A stretch of 64,000 nucleotides of DNA from Anthopleura xanthogrammica (lineage: Eukaryota > Cnidaria > Anthozoa > Actiniaria > Actiniidae): assembly GCA_964019055.1 (NCBI GenBank), contig OZ025220.1, positions 750,834-814,833 of the forward strand, in the 5' to 3' direction. Of this stretch, positions 43,589 through 55,735 are shown piece by piece. The first letter of the stretch is position 1, and every line of letters begins with the position of its first letter. Both the position numbers and the translations under genes were made by a program. The notes below the pieces were generated by a model, which saw nothing but the letters and a program-made list of their open reading frames with translations, searched no databases and was not told the DNA's origin.

Positions 43589-45117
43589 TTACATCAAGTA
43601 AAAAAGGCTTGCAAAAAAAGATAAGACTCCAGAAACGATAAACAACGGCTTTTGGGTGTTTGCGGTTGACGGTTTTGTGACAGGATTAACTGGGGCATCT
43701 TTGTTGCACAGATCTTTCTGGCAGCACTTTGCTACACAAGTTCCTGGTGATTTCTTGCAACTATCAGCAGTCGTATCACAAGCCTCTTTAGTATTGCATG
43801 AACGGATGTAGGTTTTTGTGCTCTTAGTGTAGAAGTACATGCATGTGTCCAATATACTGGTGCAGTTTTGTTTTGTGGTACAGTCTTTGCTATTGGGGCA
43901 ATTGTAGCATTGAATGGATAGTGCTGTTAAGGGTAAAATAATATCAGTTAAAATGAGAAAAAGGTATTTACCGGGGTGTTTGTTGTTGTAAAGATAAAAG
44001 AAAAAGAAGAAGAAGAAGAAGAAGAAGAAGAAGAAGAAGAAGAAGAAGAAGAAGAAGAAGAAGAAGAAGACGAAGACGAAGAAGAAGAAGAAGAAGAAGA
44101 AGAAAGAAAAAAACATATTCCCTTGATCCCCTTCCCCCTGGCTACGTTACGACTCCCGCCTCCCCCTGACTTAAAGGTGTGTTAACTGGTGCACAATGAA
44201 ATGAATTCTTAATACATCACTTGACTGATTATTATAAAAAAAGTCATTTATGTCACTTAAGAAAATATTTATCAGTCAAATCAGTTATGGAACCCTGAAA
44301 CAACCTCTGGGCTGATCTAAGTCAGGGCATGGCTAACTCACAGATTGAACCCTGAAACAACCTCTGGGCTGATTTAAGTCAGGGCATGGCTAACTCACAG
44401 ATTGAACCCTGAAACAACCTCTGGGCTGATTTAAGTCAGGGCATGGCTAACTCACAGATCAAACCCTGAAACAACCTCTGGGCTGATCTAAGTCAGGGCA
44501 TGGCTAACTCGCAGATCAAACCCTGAAACAACCTCTGGGCTGATCTAAGTCAGGGCATGGCTAACTCACAGATAGAACCCTGCAACATCTGGGCTGATCT
44601 ATGTCAGGGCATGGCTAACTCACAGATAGAACCCTGAAACAACCTCTGGGCTGATCTAAGTCAGGGCATAGCTAACTCTCAGATTGAACCCTGAAACAAC
44701 CTTTGGGCTGATCTAAGTCAGGGCATAGCTAACTCACAGATTGAATCCTGAAACAACCTCTGGGCTGATCTAAGTCAGGGCATAGCTAAATCACAGATAG
44801 AACCCTGAAACAACCTCTGGGCTGATCTAAGTCAGGGCATAGCTAACTCTCAGATTGAACCCTGAAACAACCTCTGGGCTGATCTAAGTCAGGGCATGGC
44901 TTACTCAAGGATAGAACCCTAAAACAACCTCTGGGTTGATCTAAGTCAGGGCATGGCTAACTCACAGATAGAACCCCAAAACAAGAAGACGATATAAAAA
45001 CAAGCTGAAGCAAAAAAGGAAGAAGAAGAAGAAGAAGAATATAACTAAAAAATGCGCCTTACCTGAAGGAAGAACAGCGACTACAACAGCCAAGAATATT
45101 ATCATCTTAACGTTCAT
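43589..45117 (-). CDS. Ly6/uPAR-like three-finger protein 2, GPI-type
   Basis: Exon 1 (45063-45117) encodes MNVKMIIFLAVVVAVLPS and ends CAG|GTAAG in phase 1. Exon 2 (43589-43923) follows TTAACAG. The joined product is about 129 aa. It begins LSIQCYNC and shows the same twelve-cysteine order, ending AKCCQKDLCN. A longer Pro/Thr/Ser linker (PVNPVTKPSTANTQ) precedes the hydrophobic GPI-type tail (PLFIVSGVLSFFASLFYLM), so this is the longest tail in the cluster. The 1.1-kb intron holds a GAA array 80 bp upstream of exon 2 and a 12-unit 57-bp minisatellite. A long poly-Phe frame upstream of exon 2 is the GAA array and is not coding. Confidence 0.8.
44004..44105 (+). repeat. (GAA)n microsatellite in intron of Ly6-like gene 2
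   Basis: About 34 triplets with two GAC variants. On the gene's sense strand it is (CTT)n, a pyrimidine run about 80 nt from the exon 2 acceptor. Confidence 0.95.
44288..44985 (+). repeat. 57-bp minisatellite, ~12 units, in intron of Ly6-like gene 2
   Basis: Same unit and orientation as 40030-40895 but more diverged, with one unit shortened near 44580-44600 (CTGCAACATCTGGGC). Confidence 0.95.
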
Positions 45118-45875
45118 TCTGGTAAATGAGAATAAAATCTAAACTGCTGTACTCTCTTCGAACTGCAACGATTTGTAGTGAAAAGCCTCTCCCTGAATCT
45201 AAGCCTTTTTATGCTACTCAAGCTTTGATCTTAAGGGTTTCAGCTTTTAAGCAGGTAGTTCCCTTAGCAATGACTCATGGCATTAAGAAGTCTTTCGTTT
45301 TCTTTTGTTTATAAGGTATGAGCAGGAAATCAGTTCCAACTCGGGATTTTTTTCAAGAGTGAAAGAAAACGTGATAAAAAGTTGACATTGCACAATTAGC
45401 GTTAGTTTCCTTGACAAACTCCTTGTTTTTTTCTAGTGTGTGAACAGTTTCAGCATGTTTTCACAATTTGGACAACTTGGACAACTTTGGACAACCCAGA
45501 GAACCTGGAGAAAAACCCTCGTGGCAAGGGAGAGAACAACACATCAAACAAACTCAACTCACATGTTGATTTTTATGGAGGGAGGAAAACAAGAGAACCT
45601 GGAGAAAAACCCAAACTTTTGGCAAGATGTGGTAATAAGGATATAATAAAAAATATCAATTGGAATATCGTTAATTGTTTTTATTGATATAATCAATGAC
45701 ATTTCTATTTTTTAAGATCTAGTCCTGCTTCAGTCTGTTCTGTTCTGTTCTGTTCTGTTCTGTTCTGTTCTCTTGTCTTCTCTTCTCTTGTCTTCTCTTC
45801 TCTTGTCTTCTCTTCTCTTGTCTTCTCTTCTCTTCTTTTCTCTTTTCTTCTCTTCTCTTCTCTTTCTTCATATTA
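45118..45875. other. Spacer between Ly6-like genes 2 and 3
   Basis: Includes a tandemly doubled dispersed repeat at 45490-45620 (AGAACCTGGAGAAAAACCC). Relatives are at 27861, 28452 and 50105. A (TGTTC)n run lies at 45736-45770, and a TCTTC/TCTTG-rich stretch reaches about 45865. No gene seen. Confidence 0.6.
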
Positions 45876-45881
45876 TTTATT
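45876..45881 (-). terminator. Candidate polyadenylation signal of Ly6-like gene 3
   Basis: AATAAA on the minus strand, 18 bp past the stop codon. Confidence 0.5.
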
Positions 45882-45898
45882 ACATATTATTTATGTAA

Positions 45899-46455
45899 TC
45901 AGAAGCTTACTAATGTTTTCCCAATCACCATGCTAACGAATACCGTCATTATCGCCACCGATTGCAAGGCACAACTCCCATTACACAGATCCCCAGAACA
46001 ACAATCAACTTGACAGTCTTTTTTCCCGATACATCCGGCGTTACACAATATTTGAGAGCTACATTCTTTCGTAGTGATATTGCTTATGCTTCTCTTCATA
46101 CATCTGTCATAGAGCGTCGTACAGTCTGTCTCTCCGCTCTGGCAACTCTTGGCTTCACTTCGACACACGTAGCACTCGATGGACTGCACTGAAACGCAAA
46201 TGACATATGACATTTAGAAAGAAAAAGGATGCTTTGGTGCTTTGTTGGTTTACCCAGAGTTTTTTTGAGCAGCACATTAAGACCTAGTTTCTGGTTGGTT
46301 CTGTAGACAGGGGGAATTCTTGAGTTGTAGGGAACGTTCGAGATATTAAAGAATCCTAGTCGACTACAATGCACACAGTGCGCGCATAACTCATTGTTTA
46401 CATACGAAGTTTACTTTAATTTCGTTGCCAAAATCTCACGAAAAAGCGTTAAATG

Positions 46456-46505
<50 letters not shown>

Positions 46506-48425
46506 TTTATTAACGTGTCTAGGTATTTAGTTTATACAACTAATTGGGGACACTAAAAAAATATAGAAAAATTAATATATATAAACATAAAATAATAAGT
46601 AGTAAAATTAAAAATCTATATCTAATATTAAATATATTTATATCTAAATATTAAATTAAGCTAGGTTAAGAATATATAATAAAATATATCAATAAATATA
46701 GTAAAATATTAATTAATTGATTAAGAATAAATAACTATCGAGTCACGAGCTGCACAATTTACAGCCATTTGTATTGTTTTCTAAAAGCTTTTCATTGCAT
46801 ATACACCTACTTGCAAGAACGTTGTCATACAACATTTGAGCATTTGTAGTTTAGTGGATTAGGAATAAATTAAAAGTACAAAAGAAGATCATTGAAGCAG
46901 AACTCTTTCTTTTGTACTTTGAATTTATTCCTAATCTTGAAACTACAAATGTTCAAATGTTGTATGACAACGTTTTTGCAAGTAGGTGTATGTCGATGGT
47001 TTTAAAGCTTCTAGCTTGAGTAACAAGACCGATGGAACTGGTTTTCCGGAACTTCGATCACCTACAAAACCGCCTTTTTGACTGGCAGAAAACCAGATAG
47101 GGCGTTAAGCATCGAAGTTGACAATATTTTTATTTAATTCTAGCACAATAGCCACTCTTGTTGACATGCAAAAAGCTTTTTAAAATATTCTATTGACATT
47201 AACATGTTGAACATAGGAAACCGATGCTGTAAAAATAAATTTGTCTCAAATTCAAGTAAGATTAAGTTAATAAAAAGCAATCAGTAGCAATCCATTTCAA
47301 TAATAGAAACTAATTAAACATATCTTTGACAACCAATAAGGATCGACAATTGACACAAATGATCGCTTTGCAAACAACTGCTGATTCCCCGATTATCTTC
47401 ATGTCAAAAAAATAATTAAATTCTCTAATGATACTCTCCTTGTATATTCGCATATTGAATATCTAAGGCTGAACTAGAGTTCTGCATATTATAGAATGAA
47501 TTTCTGAAATTCAATTCCTAAAAAAAGTTCAAAAAAATCTGGATTTTCAATTTATATAATTTTGCATTGCACTTTATTTTGTTTTCTTATTCAGACTGGG
47601 TATATATTTTTCTCAGATAACAAGCTGAAAAATATTACGCTTGCACAAATTTTACGCATTTTAAATTCGACTTATTTATAATTTTGACAATATCTACGTT
47701 CTTAAATCAGCCATAAAGTATAAAAATATAACAGATAATAAAAAGGATAATATTAGTAAATTATAATAAATTAAAGTAAGAAGCAAAACTCAAACCCTAA
47801 CTCGGTACTGCATCTAAGTTAGTTTATATCGTTTTCAAAGCTTACTCAAAATTCTCAATTACTATTATTATTATTATCATTATTATAATTATTATTTTAA
47901 GCTGTGATAAATCCTCAGTATTAAAAAATATACGCATAAACAAATGCCATGTTTTGAAGCATGTTGATGTTAAATTATCATATCTCGATTTATCCAAAAA
48001 AGATGTCAAACTGAAGTTCAACCTTTGCTAGCAAAAAATAAATAAATAATCGTCAACGTAAACACATTTTTCGCCCAAACTTTGACCAAGTTCGTAATAT
48101 TCCAACTTTATATTTCCCCCTATCTTGAGTTAAGTCTGGTGTATATACAAACGCTGGTAGCAATGGTAAAGCGATATAATGTGTGTATACTCCGATAACA
48201 TCGTGGATATGCAAAAAGTAAATACAGAAAAAAATATATATGTTATGTACCGACTTTGATATATATTTTTACTGTCGTTTAACAATTTGCTACTCGACAA
48301 AATTGTCTTTCCTTTTTAGGTATATATTTTCGCTTTCTTAAATAGAAAAATAGGTATTTTCCCTAACCTTTTGTGATGAAGAGCACAAGACTCAAGAGCC
48401 GTAATACGGTTAACACTGTTTCCAT
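45899..48425 (-). CDS. Ly6/uPAR-like three-finger protein 3, GPI-type
   Basis: Exon 1 (48368-48425) encodes METVLTVLRLLSLVLFITK and ends AAAAG|GTTAG in phase 1, a donor weaker than the GTAAG of its neighbours. Exon 2 (45899-46188) follows TTTCAG. The joined product is about 115 aa. It begins VQSIECYVC, has the twelve-cysteine pattern ending DCCSGDLCN, then a tail (SVAIMTVFVSMVIGKTL) with GPI-signal character. The tail contains one further cysteine just before the hydrophobic part. The 2.2-kb intron contains an AAT array and a split MITE. Pairing with exon 1 rests on phase, strand and signal-peptide character. Confidence 0.75.
46455..46504. repeat. (AAT)n microsatellite
   Basis: About 16 units inside the split MITE, in the intron of Ly6-like gene 3. 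Confidence 0.95.
46799..46993. repeat. Hairpin element, ~85-bp arms
   Basis: CATACACCTACTTGCA-type ends and arms through GTTGTCATACAACATTTGA. Centre AAGATCATTGAAGCAG. It lies inside the split MITE, so it is younger than that element. Confidence 0.75.
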
Positions 48426-49502
48426 GTCGTATGAAAGGATGGATAAGATAGAAGGAGAAGCTTGTTTTTTTCCAAAATAAGCAGACAATTTTCTTTGTTA
48501 ATTTAGTGGAAATGTAAAAAACTTAAATATCGTAGAGTTCGACGCGAAGAAGAACAGAAATACATAAAAATAAATTAACAATTTGAAATTAAGATTAGTG
48601 ATAATGAATGAATAGATTTGTGGTGTATGGGTCATAAATATATTAATGAGATGCAAAGAATAAATTTTCACGACGACTGGCTTGTTATCTCGATCTTTTT
48701 TCTTTTTCTTCTTCTTCTTCTTCTTCTTCTTCTTCTTCTTCTTCTTCTTCTTTTTCTCTCTCTCTCCTCTCCCCCTCTCTCTCTTTATCAAAATTCTATG
48801 ATAAGATTCTATATGTAGATAAAATTCTAAAATATCGAAATTCAAATTTAAATAATGAGATTCATTATAAAAAGCGCGGCCGTTCAAAAGAATGACGCTT
48901 CTTTCATGCTGTCTTTGCACAAAGCAAGATCTTGAATTAACAAATTAAAGTAGAGATCCTTCTAGAAGCTGTTTTCTCGTTGAAATCACATCGAGAGATA
49001 AAGACGAGTTTGAGATCCATGAGTGATTGAATATCGAGTGAATATTTTCTTCTTCTTCTTCAATTTTTCAATACTAAATTATAATTCGCTATGCTCACTC
49101 GTGAGAGATTTTCGACACTCGGTTCTGTTTATGATATGAATTATCAATGAAAAATAAAATATTTCGAGCTTTTTTCTGCTATAAGAAGTACGTAACCATA
49201 GTGACGGTATTATCACACCTGAAAATAACATATTATTTTTACATGTGAAAATATCAAATTTTTGAAATAAGAAAATATAGGTATTTCATTGATAAATATA
49301 TAATAAATATTATTAATTATTATTATTTTCTAAACAGAAAAATAAACAAGAACAGACAGACTGAAAGAGGCAACACAAATCCTAAAAGAGAAAAGCTAGG
49401 CTTTGTAACTCTACCATACGTCAAAAGGTATGACAGCAACTGAGGATTCAAAGATTTTCTAGTTCACATCAAGTAACATCGGCAGTGAAACCATTTAAGC
49501 GA

Positions 49503-49764
49503 GAATCCTAGTCAACTACAATGCACTGCGCGCCTATATCAATGTTTAAATGCAAAATTTACCTTAGATTCGTTGCCAAAATTTATAAAATATCACGAAA
49601 AACATAAAATAACTACTTATCATTATATCTTGATGGTTTTAAAACTTCTGGCTTGAATAACAAGACCGATGGAAGTGGATTCCCAAACCGCCATTTTGCC
49701 TGGCAGAGAAAATAGTGGATTGCATTGTTTTCGGCGCGCAGTGCATTGTAGTTGACTAGGATTC
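49503..49764. mobile_element. Palindromic-ended MITE, intact copy
   Basis: Inverted ends GAATCCTAGTCAACTACAAT ... and the inverse at 49735-49764. The interior contains GTTGCCAAAATTTATAAAAT and AACAAGACCGATGGAAG. It is the reference for the split copy at 46351-47100. Confidence 0.7.
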
Positions 49765-50104
49765 TTTAACAACATTACGCCAAAAATGTTTACACCCCAG
49801 AGACCACATTCCTGTGAAGAAGAAGACTGGAGTAGTATACTAAATACCTTGATTTTGAGACCACGTACACGAGAGAGGGAGTTATGTCCACCCGCTAAAA
49901 GGTGCATCAAGCCTGTGTACGATTGCCCGAAACATCTCCGCGCGCACATTGTTTGTATCCGTTATATTTGTCATTGTTATTTCGTCTGTTGTCGCCAGTT
50001 CACCATGGTTACTGTAATTGTTTTACAAGGGTAGCACTTAATGGCAATTGGCTAACAAACCTTTGGCTCTCGTTCCGTGAGCGAATTGGAATTGAGAAGA
50101 CGAT

Positions 50105-50275
50105 TTTTGCGGAGGGAGGAAAACCGGAAAACCCGGAGACAAACCCTCGAAGCACAGGAGAGAACCAACTAGAAACTCTACTCACATACGACACCGAGCC
50201 CGGCGGGACTCACCTTGGTGAGAGGCGAGCGTTCTCACCGCTACGCCGTCCGTGCTTTCGTGGTTATGTGAATGT
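50105..50275. repeat. Dispersed repeat with tRNA-like module
   Basis: Starts GCGGAGGGAGGAAAACCGG and includes a stretch around GAGGCGAGCGTTCTCACC that resembles tRNA A- and B-box sequence. Other pieces of the family are at 27861-27905, 28452-28560 and 45490-45620. May be SINE-derived (inference). Confidence 0.45.
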
Positions 50276-50930
50276 AAACATCGTTATTGTCATTGTCAAA
50301 TATTCTCTGACGATATGGGTCAAAGAGCCGAAAAGCTTTGAAGTAAAATTATTTCTAAATATATTTTTTTGACGAAGGGGGACATGTACAACGGGGTTTG
50401 CGGTGTTTGTTTGTTGCCTTATTTCGCGCGATGATGCGGAGTTTCCGTTTTTATTTATTTATTTTTTATTTTGTGGTATTGCGGTGATCTCAAACCTTAC
50501 GATGTGCCTTTTATACCGAATTGAACGTGCGTGTCCGGTGAAGCGATCTGATTGATTGCGGTGTCCTGTTCAAGATAAATGTCAAAGTATTTGGACTGTT
50601 TTTTACCTTTGCGGTGTAGGTTTTTATTGATTTTCCATACAGTGATGCGGTCATCCAGGTTTTATTTTTTTCGGTTTTGCGGTATTCGAGACCTCCCCCA
50701 ATGCCCCCCTCACGAAGCATATTCAAACCAAATAAAAATGTATTCTATTTGGAATACAAAAATTCAAGATATTACCATAACGTTTGTAGCCAGATGACCG
50801 ACCTGATTGGTTAATATTCTATCCCGTGACTGACGTCCGTGAGGCTAATATCTCAAACCAAACTTTGTACTGACAAGAAACTTCTTTTGCTCGGCGACAA
50901 ACCTTGAAGCAAAGTATAACATTCGTAAAT

Positions 50931-53900
50931 ATGAAATACGTTATTCTTATAGCGTATATTTTTCTGTATCTGGCTCCATCCGGTAAGAATTAACTTTTGA
51001 GGCTTTAAATTATATATTCTTAATACCTTAATGCTAGTTTGGAAGAGATATCAGCTTGGTTATTGAAAATAATATTAAGAAAACTCAAAAGCAGAGAAAA
51101 TGGCAATAACTTAGTGATGAATTTCCTTTTACTATTCAATATCATATATATCATTTATATATATCATATATATATCATAAATATTATAAAGTGCAGTCTC
51201 TTTGTTTTTCTTATCTTAATATTTATATTCCGCTCTACTTTTATGTATCGAGCACTGTACTACGGAAAAATCGAAACACAGACTTCCTATATATATTATA
51301 TTACATATATATCATATCATTATTTTTTCATTATTATTATTACTATTATTATTTCACAAATCCAGTCGACATTTGGAGTAAAAATCCTAGACAATCATTG
51401 AAGATCTGCAAAAAAATTAATTTCGTATTTTTACATTTATTATGTATTTTTTTAATTGTATTAGTTCAAATATTTTGATACCATGAAATACGATGTTCTC
51501 GTCAAATCGAGTGATTATATATATATTATTATTAGAATTATCTATTTATTATATATTATTATTAGAATTATCTATATATTTCTTCTAAGAACTGACTTTA
51601 GCCGATTTTTTTTTTCTGCGGGAAAAAATCGTTTATCAATCAATGAAAATATCCGGGGGAAAATAAGGAGTTCTGTGTTTAGAATTATTTATTTCTGTGT
51701 TCTTAAATTCCGTATTGTTTTCGAATCTTGAAGCACTAGTGAGAAGGGAGCTCGAGTTTTATCAATTGAAGTTCGTGGATTTGGGGCACGCTGGAAAATA
51801 AATTTTATATATATAAATATATATCAAAACGAAGCAAACTGAAGCTGTAGCTTGGATGACACGAGTACACTGTGAGCTGAAATGCCGGACAATTAAGTAC
51901 TTTAAACCGCTAAAACAAGACCAACCAATTCAACTCGTGCACTTCCAAAACCCTGGATTAAATTAGAGCCTTGTTATTTTATCCTAGCTCATGTCATCTC
52001 TATAGATTCTTTTTTTCTTTTAAAATTTCAAAAAATTAGTTTTATGGTAGAATTGTATTTTTCAATTTAAAAAAATATCCTCGATTGGTAAAACAATGCC
52101 TAGTTCAAAATTACCATCAACAACTAGGTGAATTTCTTACCCTGGATTTCGTTGTTATAGAGAATTGATAATATAGACGTTGAAGTCCAATTTTAAGCTT
52201 CTTTTACAAATCAATTGGTACTTCATCTAAATGACTATAACTGCGTTAGATTTCTAGAATCAAAACAGAATAAAGTAGTTTTTAGAAATTGAAAGCTGTC
52301 AGGGAAACCTAAAACCACGAATAGAAAAATCAAGTATTTTTAAGATAGCTAACACCGCCATTCATTGGTACTACTAATATTTATTTTTGAAAAATTACCT
52401 ATAATTAAGCATATTTTATAGTATATTCGTGCTATTATATTCGGAATTATTCTTAACTTTTTTTTTCCCGTTGGAAACAGAAATGCTTCAGATAAAATTA
52501 CTCAAAAAGAAAGTATCATTATATTATTTCTAATTTATGAAAAAATATATATTTTAGAATATAGCCTAATTGTTTTTCCTTAAGGCTAAATAGTTTCCAG
52601 AGAGAGCCGTATTTTTTTCGTGTATTTTTTCTTCTGCCTCTTCTTTCAACTACAATATTTATCCTCACTACTTCTCCAAACTGTACTCAGCTTGTAATTT
52701 AGTGTTAAACGAATGGAAACCTGAAAAAAAATTGCACAAATCGCCGCTTCTATGACCTTAAATGTGGTTCTTAAACAATTTTTTTGTAATTAGTTGACAT
52801 ATATTTCTGCCTGTTCTATCATATTGTTCGTATATATTTGGCTTGTCTTTATATAATATTTGCTACCAGAGAGCTGTTTCGCGCGTTTTCAAAACATCTG
52901 TTGTATCTAGGCAATATATGTAATAAGAAAAAAAATAGTATATGTGTACAAAATTAAATATGCCAACTTAAAGTTCTAATTAGCATCGAATCGCGACCTC
53001 CACTAGAAATGTCTTTTGTTTAATACGGCTGATAAAAAGTTTAAACTAATTATTTCGCTTCTTAAGATCTTAAACTCGACATGGGGTTTAATTTGGAATT
53101 TGGAATTTGGAATTTGGAATTTGGAAAAGATTGAATTGTTTCATTCCCCCACTAGGACGCCGTTATCATTTGCACCAAAACCGCTCAAAACCGCAAAATG
53201 ACCTGAAATTTTATCAAGGAACCATGCACGTTTTGAACTTCAACAGGGCAAAACCCTAAAATTTTATCAAGGAACCATACACGTTTTGAACTTCATAAGG
53301 GCAAAACCCTAAAAGACAACGGTAAAAAGCCTTTTCAAAATTTCTTTTCATATTCAAATGTTAAAACTCCTTTGAGAATACTAATACAATAATGAAAATT
53401 AGCATAAGAAAAAAGGGTCCACCATTATTGGGTACTCCTTGCCTGTGGTTCCCAACCGTCTCATGACTGACGCGACGGCGAAGCAAATAAAATATAATTT
53501 AAAAAATTACAGAAAGGGATTCTGTGAGTGTATAAAACGTCATCATGCTTGAGAGCAAGATAGAAAAAGAGAGACAAAGTGTAATTTGAGTTTGTGTGTG
53601 TGTGTGTAGAGAGAGACAGAGAGACAGAGAGAGACAGAGAGACAGAGAGACAGAGAGACAGAGAGACAGAGAAACAGAGAGACAGAGAGACAGACAGAAT
53701 TTACATATTATTTCCATCCAAATCGTTGCATCATTTATTCATTTTACTATTATAACTGATGATTTTCTCTATTATTCTATCATCACCAGTCTTCTCTCTG
53801 CGCTGCTACCACTGCACCAGGACAAACGGCGAGGACGACTGCCAAGGAGGAGAGGCAAAATGCTATTTATCATTTGACAGATGCATGACGTTGAAAGTCG

Positions 53901-54007
53901 CTAATACTCTACAGAATAGCTGCAGCAGCGAGATAGCTTGCCAGTACGCATGTATGGGGAGAAGTGACTGCAATGTTAAATGCTGTTCAACTGACCTATG
54001 TAATTAG
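50931..54007 (+). CDS. Ly6/uPAR-like three-finger protein 4, no GPI tail
   Basis: Exon 1 (50931-50982) encodes MKYVILIAYIFLYLAPS and ends CCG|GTAAG in phase 1. Exon 2 (53790-54007) follows ATCACCAG. The joined product is about 89 aa: FSLRCYHC at the mature start, the twelve-cysteine pattern, and VKCCSTDLCN followed at once by a stop. All five neighbours continue into a hydrophobic tail, so this one is predicted to be secreted. It is also the only cluster member on the plus strand. The DNA from about 53965 on is a tandem repeat containing the stop codon, so the tail may have been lost by that expansion. The 2.8-kb intron carries AT-rich repeats, a copy of the core segment (53325-53540) and a CAGAGA array. 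Confidence 0.75.
51183..51290 (+). repeat. Dispersed repeat, matches 21885-21985
   Basis: Shares GTCTCTTTGTTTTT, ATATTTATATTCCGCTCTAC and ACTACGGAAAAATCGAAAC with the sequence right of the hammerhead palindrome. The ribozyme core itself is not present here. Confidence 0.75.
53208..53315 (+). repeat. ~58-bp direct duplication
   Basis: TTTTATCAAGGAACCATGCA ... CAAAACCC appears twice in succession with four to five differences. It abuts the core-segment copy. Confidence 0.8.
53325..53540 (+). repeat. Diverged copy of the 2.55-3.17-kb core segment
   Basis: Matches about 2568-2690 (TTTCTTTTCATATTCAAATG, GAGAATACTAATACAATA, GAAAGGGATTC), with extra sequence in the middle. Shows the core is a dispersed family. 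Confidence 0.6.
53608..53697 (+). repeat. (CAGAGA)n array
   Basis: AGAGACAG-type units, preceded by (TG)n at 53591-53607. Ends 92 bp upstream of exon 2 of Ly6-like gene 4. Confidence 0.95.
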
Positions 54008-54320
54008 TACAGGGTTACCTGTGGTTCATATGCTGTCCCATGAATATATGTAATTAGTACTGGGTTACCTGTGGTTAAATGCTGTTCTATTTATCTTCGT
54101 AATTAGTGATGGGTTATCTGTGGTTCAATGTATTAATTATTGGGTTCCCTGTAGTTTGATACCTACTGACATTTTTAATTAGCGATGGGTTACCTGTGGT
54201 TGGATGGTGTTCTATTGATCTACGAAATTAGTGCTGGGCTACCAATGGTTCGATGCTGTTCCACTGATTGTTCCTTAGTACTGGGTTACCTGTGGTTAGA
54301 AAGCTATTCCATTGATTCAT
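53965..54320 (+). repeat. ~50-bp degenerate tandem repeat covering the end of Ly6-like gene 4
   Basis: About seven units of the form TTAAATGCTGTTC ... GTAATTAGTACTGGGTTACC. The first unit is the coding sequence for KCCSTDLCN plus the stop TAG, so the tandem copies are duplicates of the 3' end of the exon. Later units have diverged. Confidence 0.85.
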
Positions 54321-54322
54321 GT

Positions 54323-54328
54323 AATAAA
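54323..54328 (+). terminator. Candidate polyadenylation signal of Ly6-like gene 4
   Basis: AATAAA in the last tandem unit, about 315 bp past the stop. Confidence 0.45.
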
Positions 54329-54372
54329 CATTTGTTTTCTTGTAGATATATACTGTTTTATAGTGTTTTAGT

Positions 54373-54515
54373 ATAGACCCTTTCTCTTGACGTCAAAGCA
54401 GTTCCATTTGGAGGACAAAACAAAAAGATTTCAATCTCCTGAGAATTGGAACCTATTGTTTTGTCCTCCAAATTCAGCTGCATTCCAAGGCCGGGTGCAA
54501 GGGATCTATATCTTA
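54373..54515. mobile_element. TAGACCCC-type MITE, copy e
   Basis: TATAGACCCT ... GACGTCAAAGCAGTTCC ... AATCTCCTGAGAATTGG ... AAATTCAGCTGCATTCC ... GGGATCTATA. Both inverted ends are recognisable. Confidence 0.7.
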
Positions 54516-55735
54516 TAGATATTCATGTCGGCCGTCACTTCATGTTTTGTTGGTTTTCACAGCGCTGCCATTTTATTTTAGTATGGCCACCATTTCTTTT
54601 GTTATGTCATTCTCTTGGGAATGATTAAAAAACAGCGATACCATAGTCAAAGCAAGCCCACCCATGATTGACTTTGGAGTTAATGATTTCTAGTTTTGAA
54701 GCTAATCCGGGATCCAAGGTTATTTTTTCAAATTAAAAAAAAGAAAAGAAAATAAGAAATGTACTTATTTATTTATTTATCTTCGCCATTAAAAAATATG
54801 TTCAAGAAGCTAAAAAGGGTCTATGCAGTTTGATTACTGAAAATTACGGTCAAAATTCATGGCAGCGACACCACAACAGCTTTCGCCAATTACTGTGTTC
54901 ACGATGTTTTTCCATCCCATCGTTTTCTTTTTTTTCTTTTTTCTTTGCTTTTTTTTTTGTTATAGTTTGCACTTTCAAGTGGCCAATTTAGAAACTGGGG
55001 CGATTTTTGAATTTTTATTTCATTAGCAAAAAAATTATATCATCTGAGAAAGCATCTTAGGATAAGAAATTCTGGTAGATTAGAACATGATTGAATGAAA
55101 AGAACCAATATTATTGGCTTTCAAAACGGTCGATAATTTACAAAGAATGTATGGTTACAGGGACGCTTGTCCCCTGTGTACTTGATTAATAGTTCCCTAC
55201 GCAGTTCCCTGCGCCATCTTCAAAGGTAGCCGTGCCTTTGCGTCGAAGCCAGAAGAACGGTGAGCTTGCAATGATAGACACATGTCCATGATTGTCCAAG
55301 GTGTTAAAAAACGTCTCTATCATTGCCAACTCACCGTTCGTCTCGCTTCGATGCAAAGGCACGGCTACCTTTTAAGATGGTTGCAGGAAAATGTGAAAGG
55401 GACTATTGTTCATCAGTTAGTAATTATGAATGTCAGTATGTCTTTGTGTCTTTGTGTCTCTTTGTAAGTTAGATTGTTGATTATGAGTGTGTAAAAATTT
55501 TCATATAAACATCCCCTCTCCCCATTCAATAGCCCTCTTCCTATAGATATGCTTCGCTTGTCACGCACAAAGCTTTCAATGTTAGGCTGCGTGCTAAATG
55601 CTCAGCGATTCGTTACAGGAGAAAAGAATAAATAAAAACTTAATTGAGCACGAAGCCCCGTATTGAAACTTTTGTGCCTGACAGGAAGGCAAATCTCGGA
55701 AGAGGCTATATATATATAAGATGGCATGGAGTGGT
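54516..55735. other. Intergenic between convergent Ly6-like genes 4 and 5
   Basis: No exon seen. Contains T-rich runs near 54920-54960 and a palindromic MITE at 55214-55380. Confidence 0.55.
55214..55380. mobile_element. Palindromic MITE
   Basis: CCATCTTCAAAGGTAGCCGT on the left, the inverse CGGCTACCTTTTAAGATGG on the right; arms continue through AACGGTGAG and CAATGATAGA. Centre about 30 bp. Confidence 0.75.

Larger units (their letters stand above)
46351..47100. mobile_element. MITE split by a later insertion
   Basis: 46351-46450 and about 46996-47100 match the left and right halves of the intact relative at 49503-49764 (GAATCCTAGTCGACTACAAT, GTTGCCAAAATCTCACG, AACAAGACCGATGGAA). Roughly 0.55 kb of unrelated DNA lies between: (AAT)n at 46455-46504 and a hairpin at 46799-46993. 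Confidence 0.65.
48426..50930. other. Intergenic between divergent Ly6-like genes 3 and 4
   Basis: The two genes point away from each other, so promoters of both should lie here. Contains a (CTT)n run at 48708-48752, the MITE at 49503-49764 and a dispersed repeat at 50105-50275. No convincing exon. Short frames near 49623 and 49902 fall on repeats. Confidence 0.5.

Noticed and set aside
43976..44185. Poly-Glu frame
   Set aside because: Translation of the (GAA)n intron microsatellite.
49623..49949. 108-codon minus-strand frame
   Set aside because: Its C-terminal half is the MITE at 49503-49764; the rest has no family pattern.
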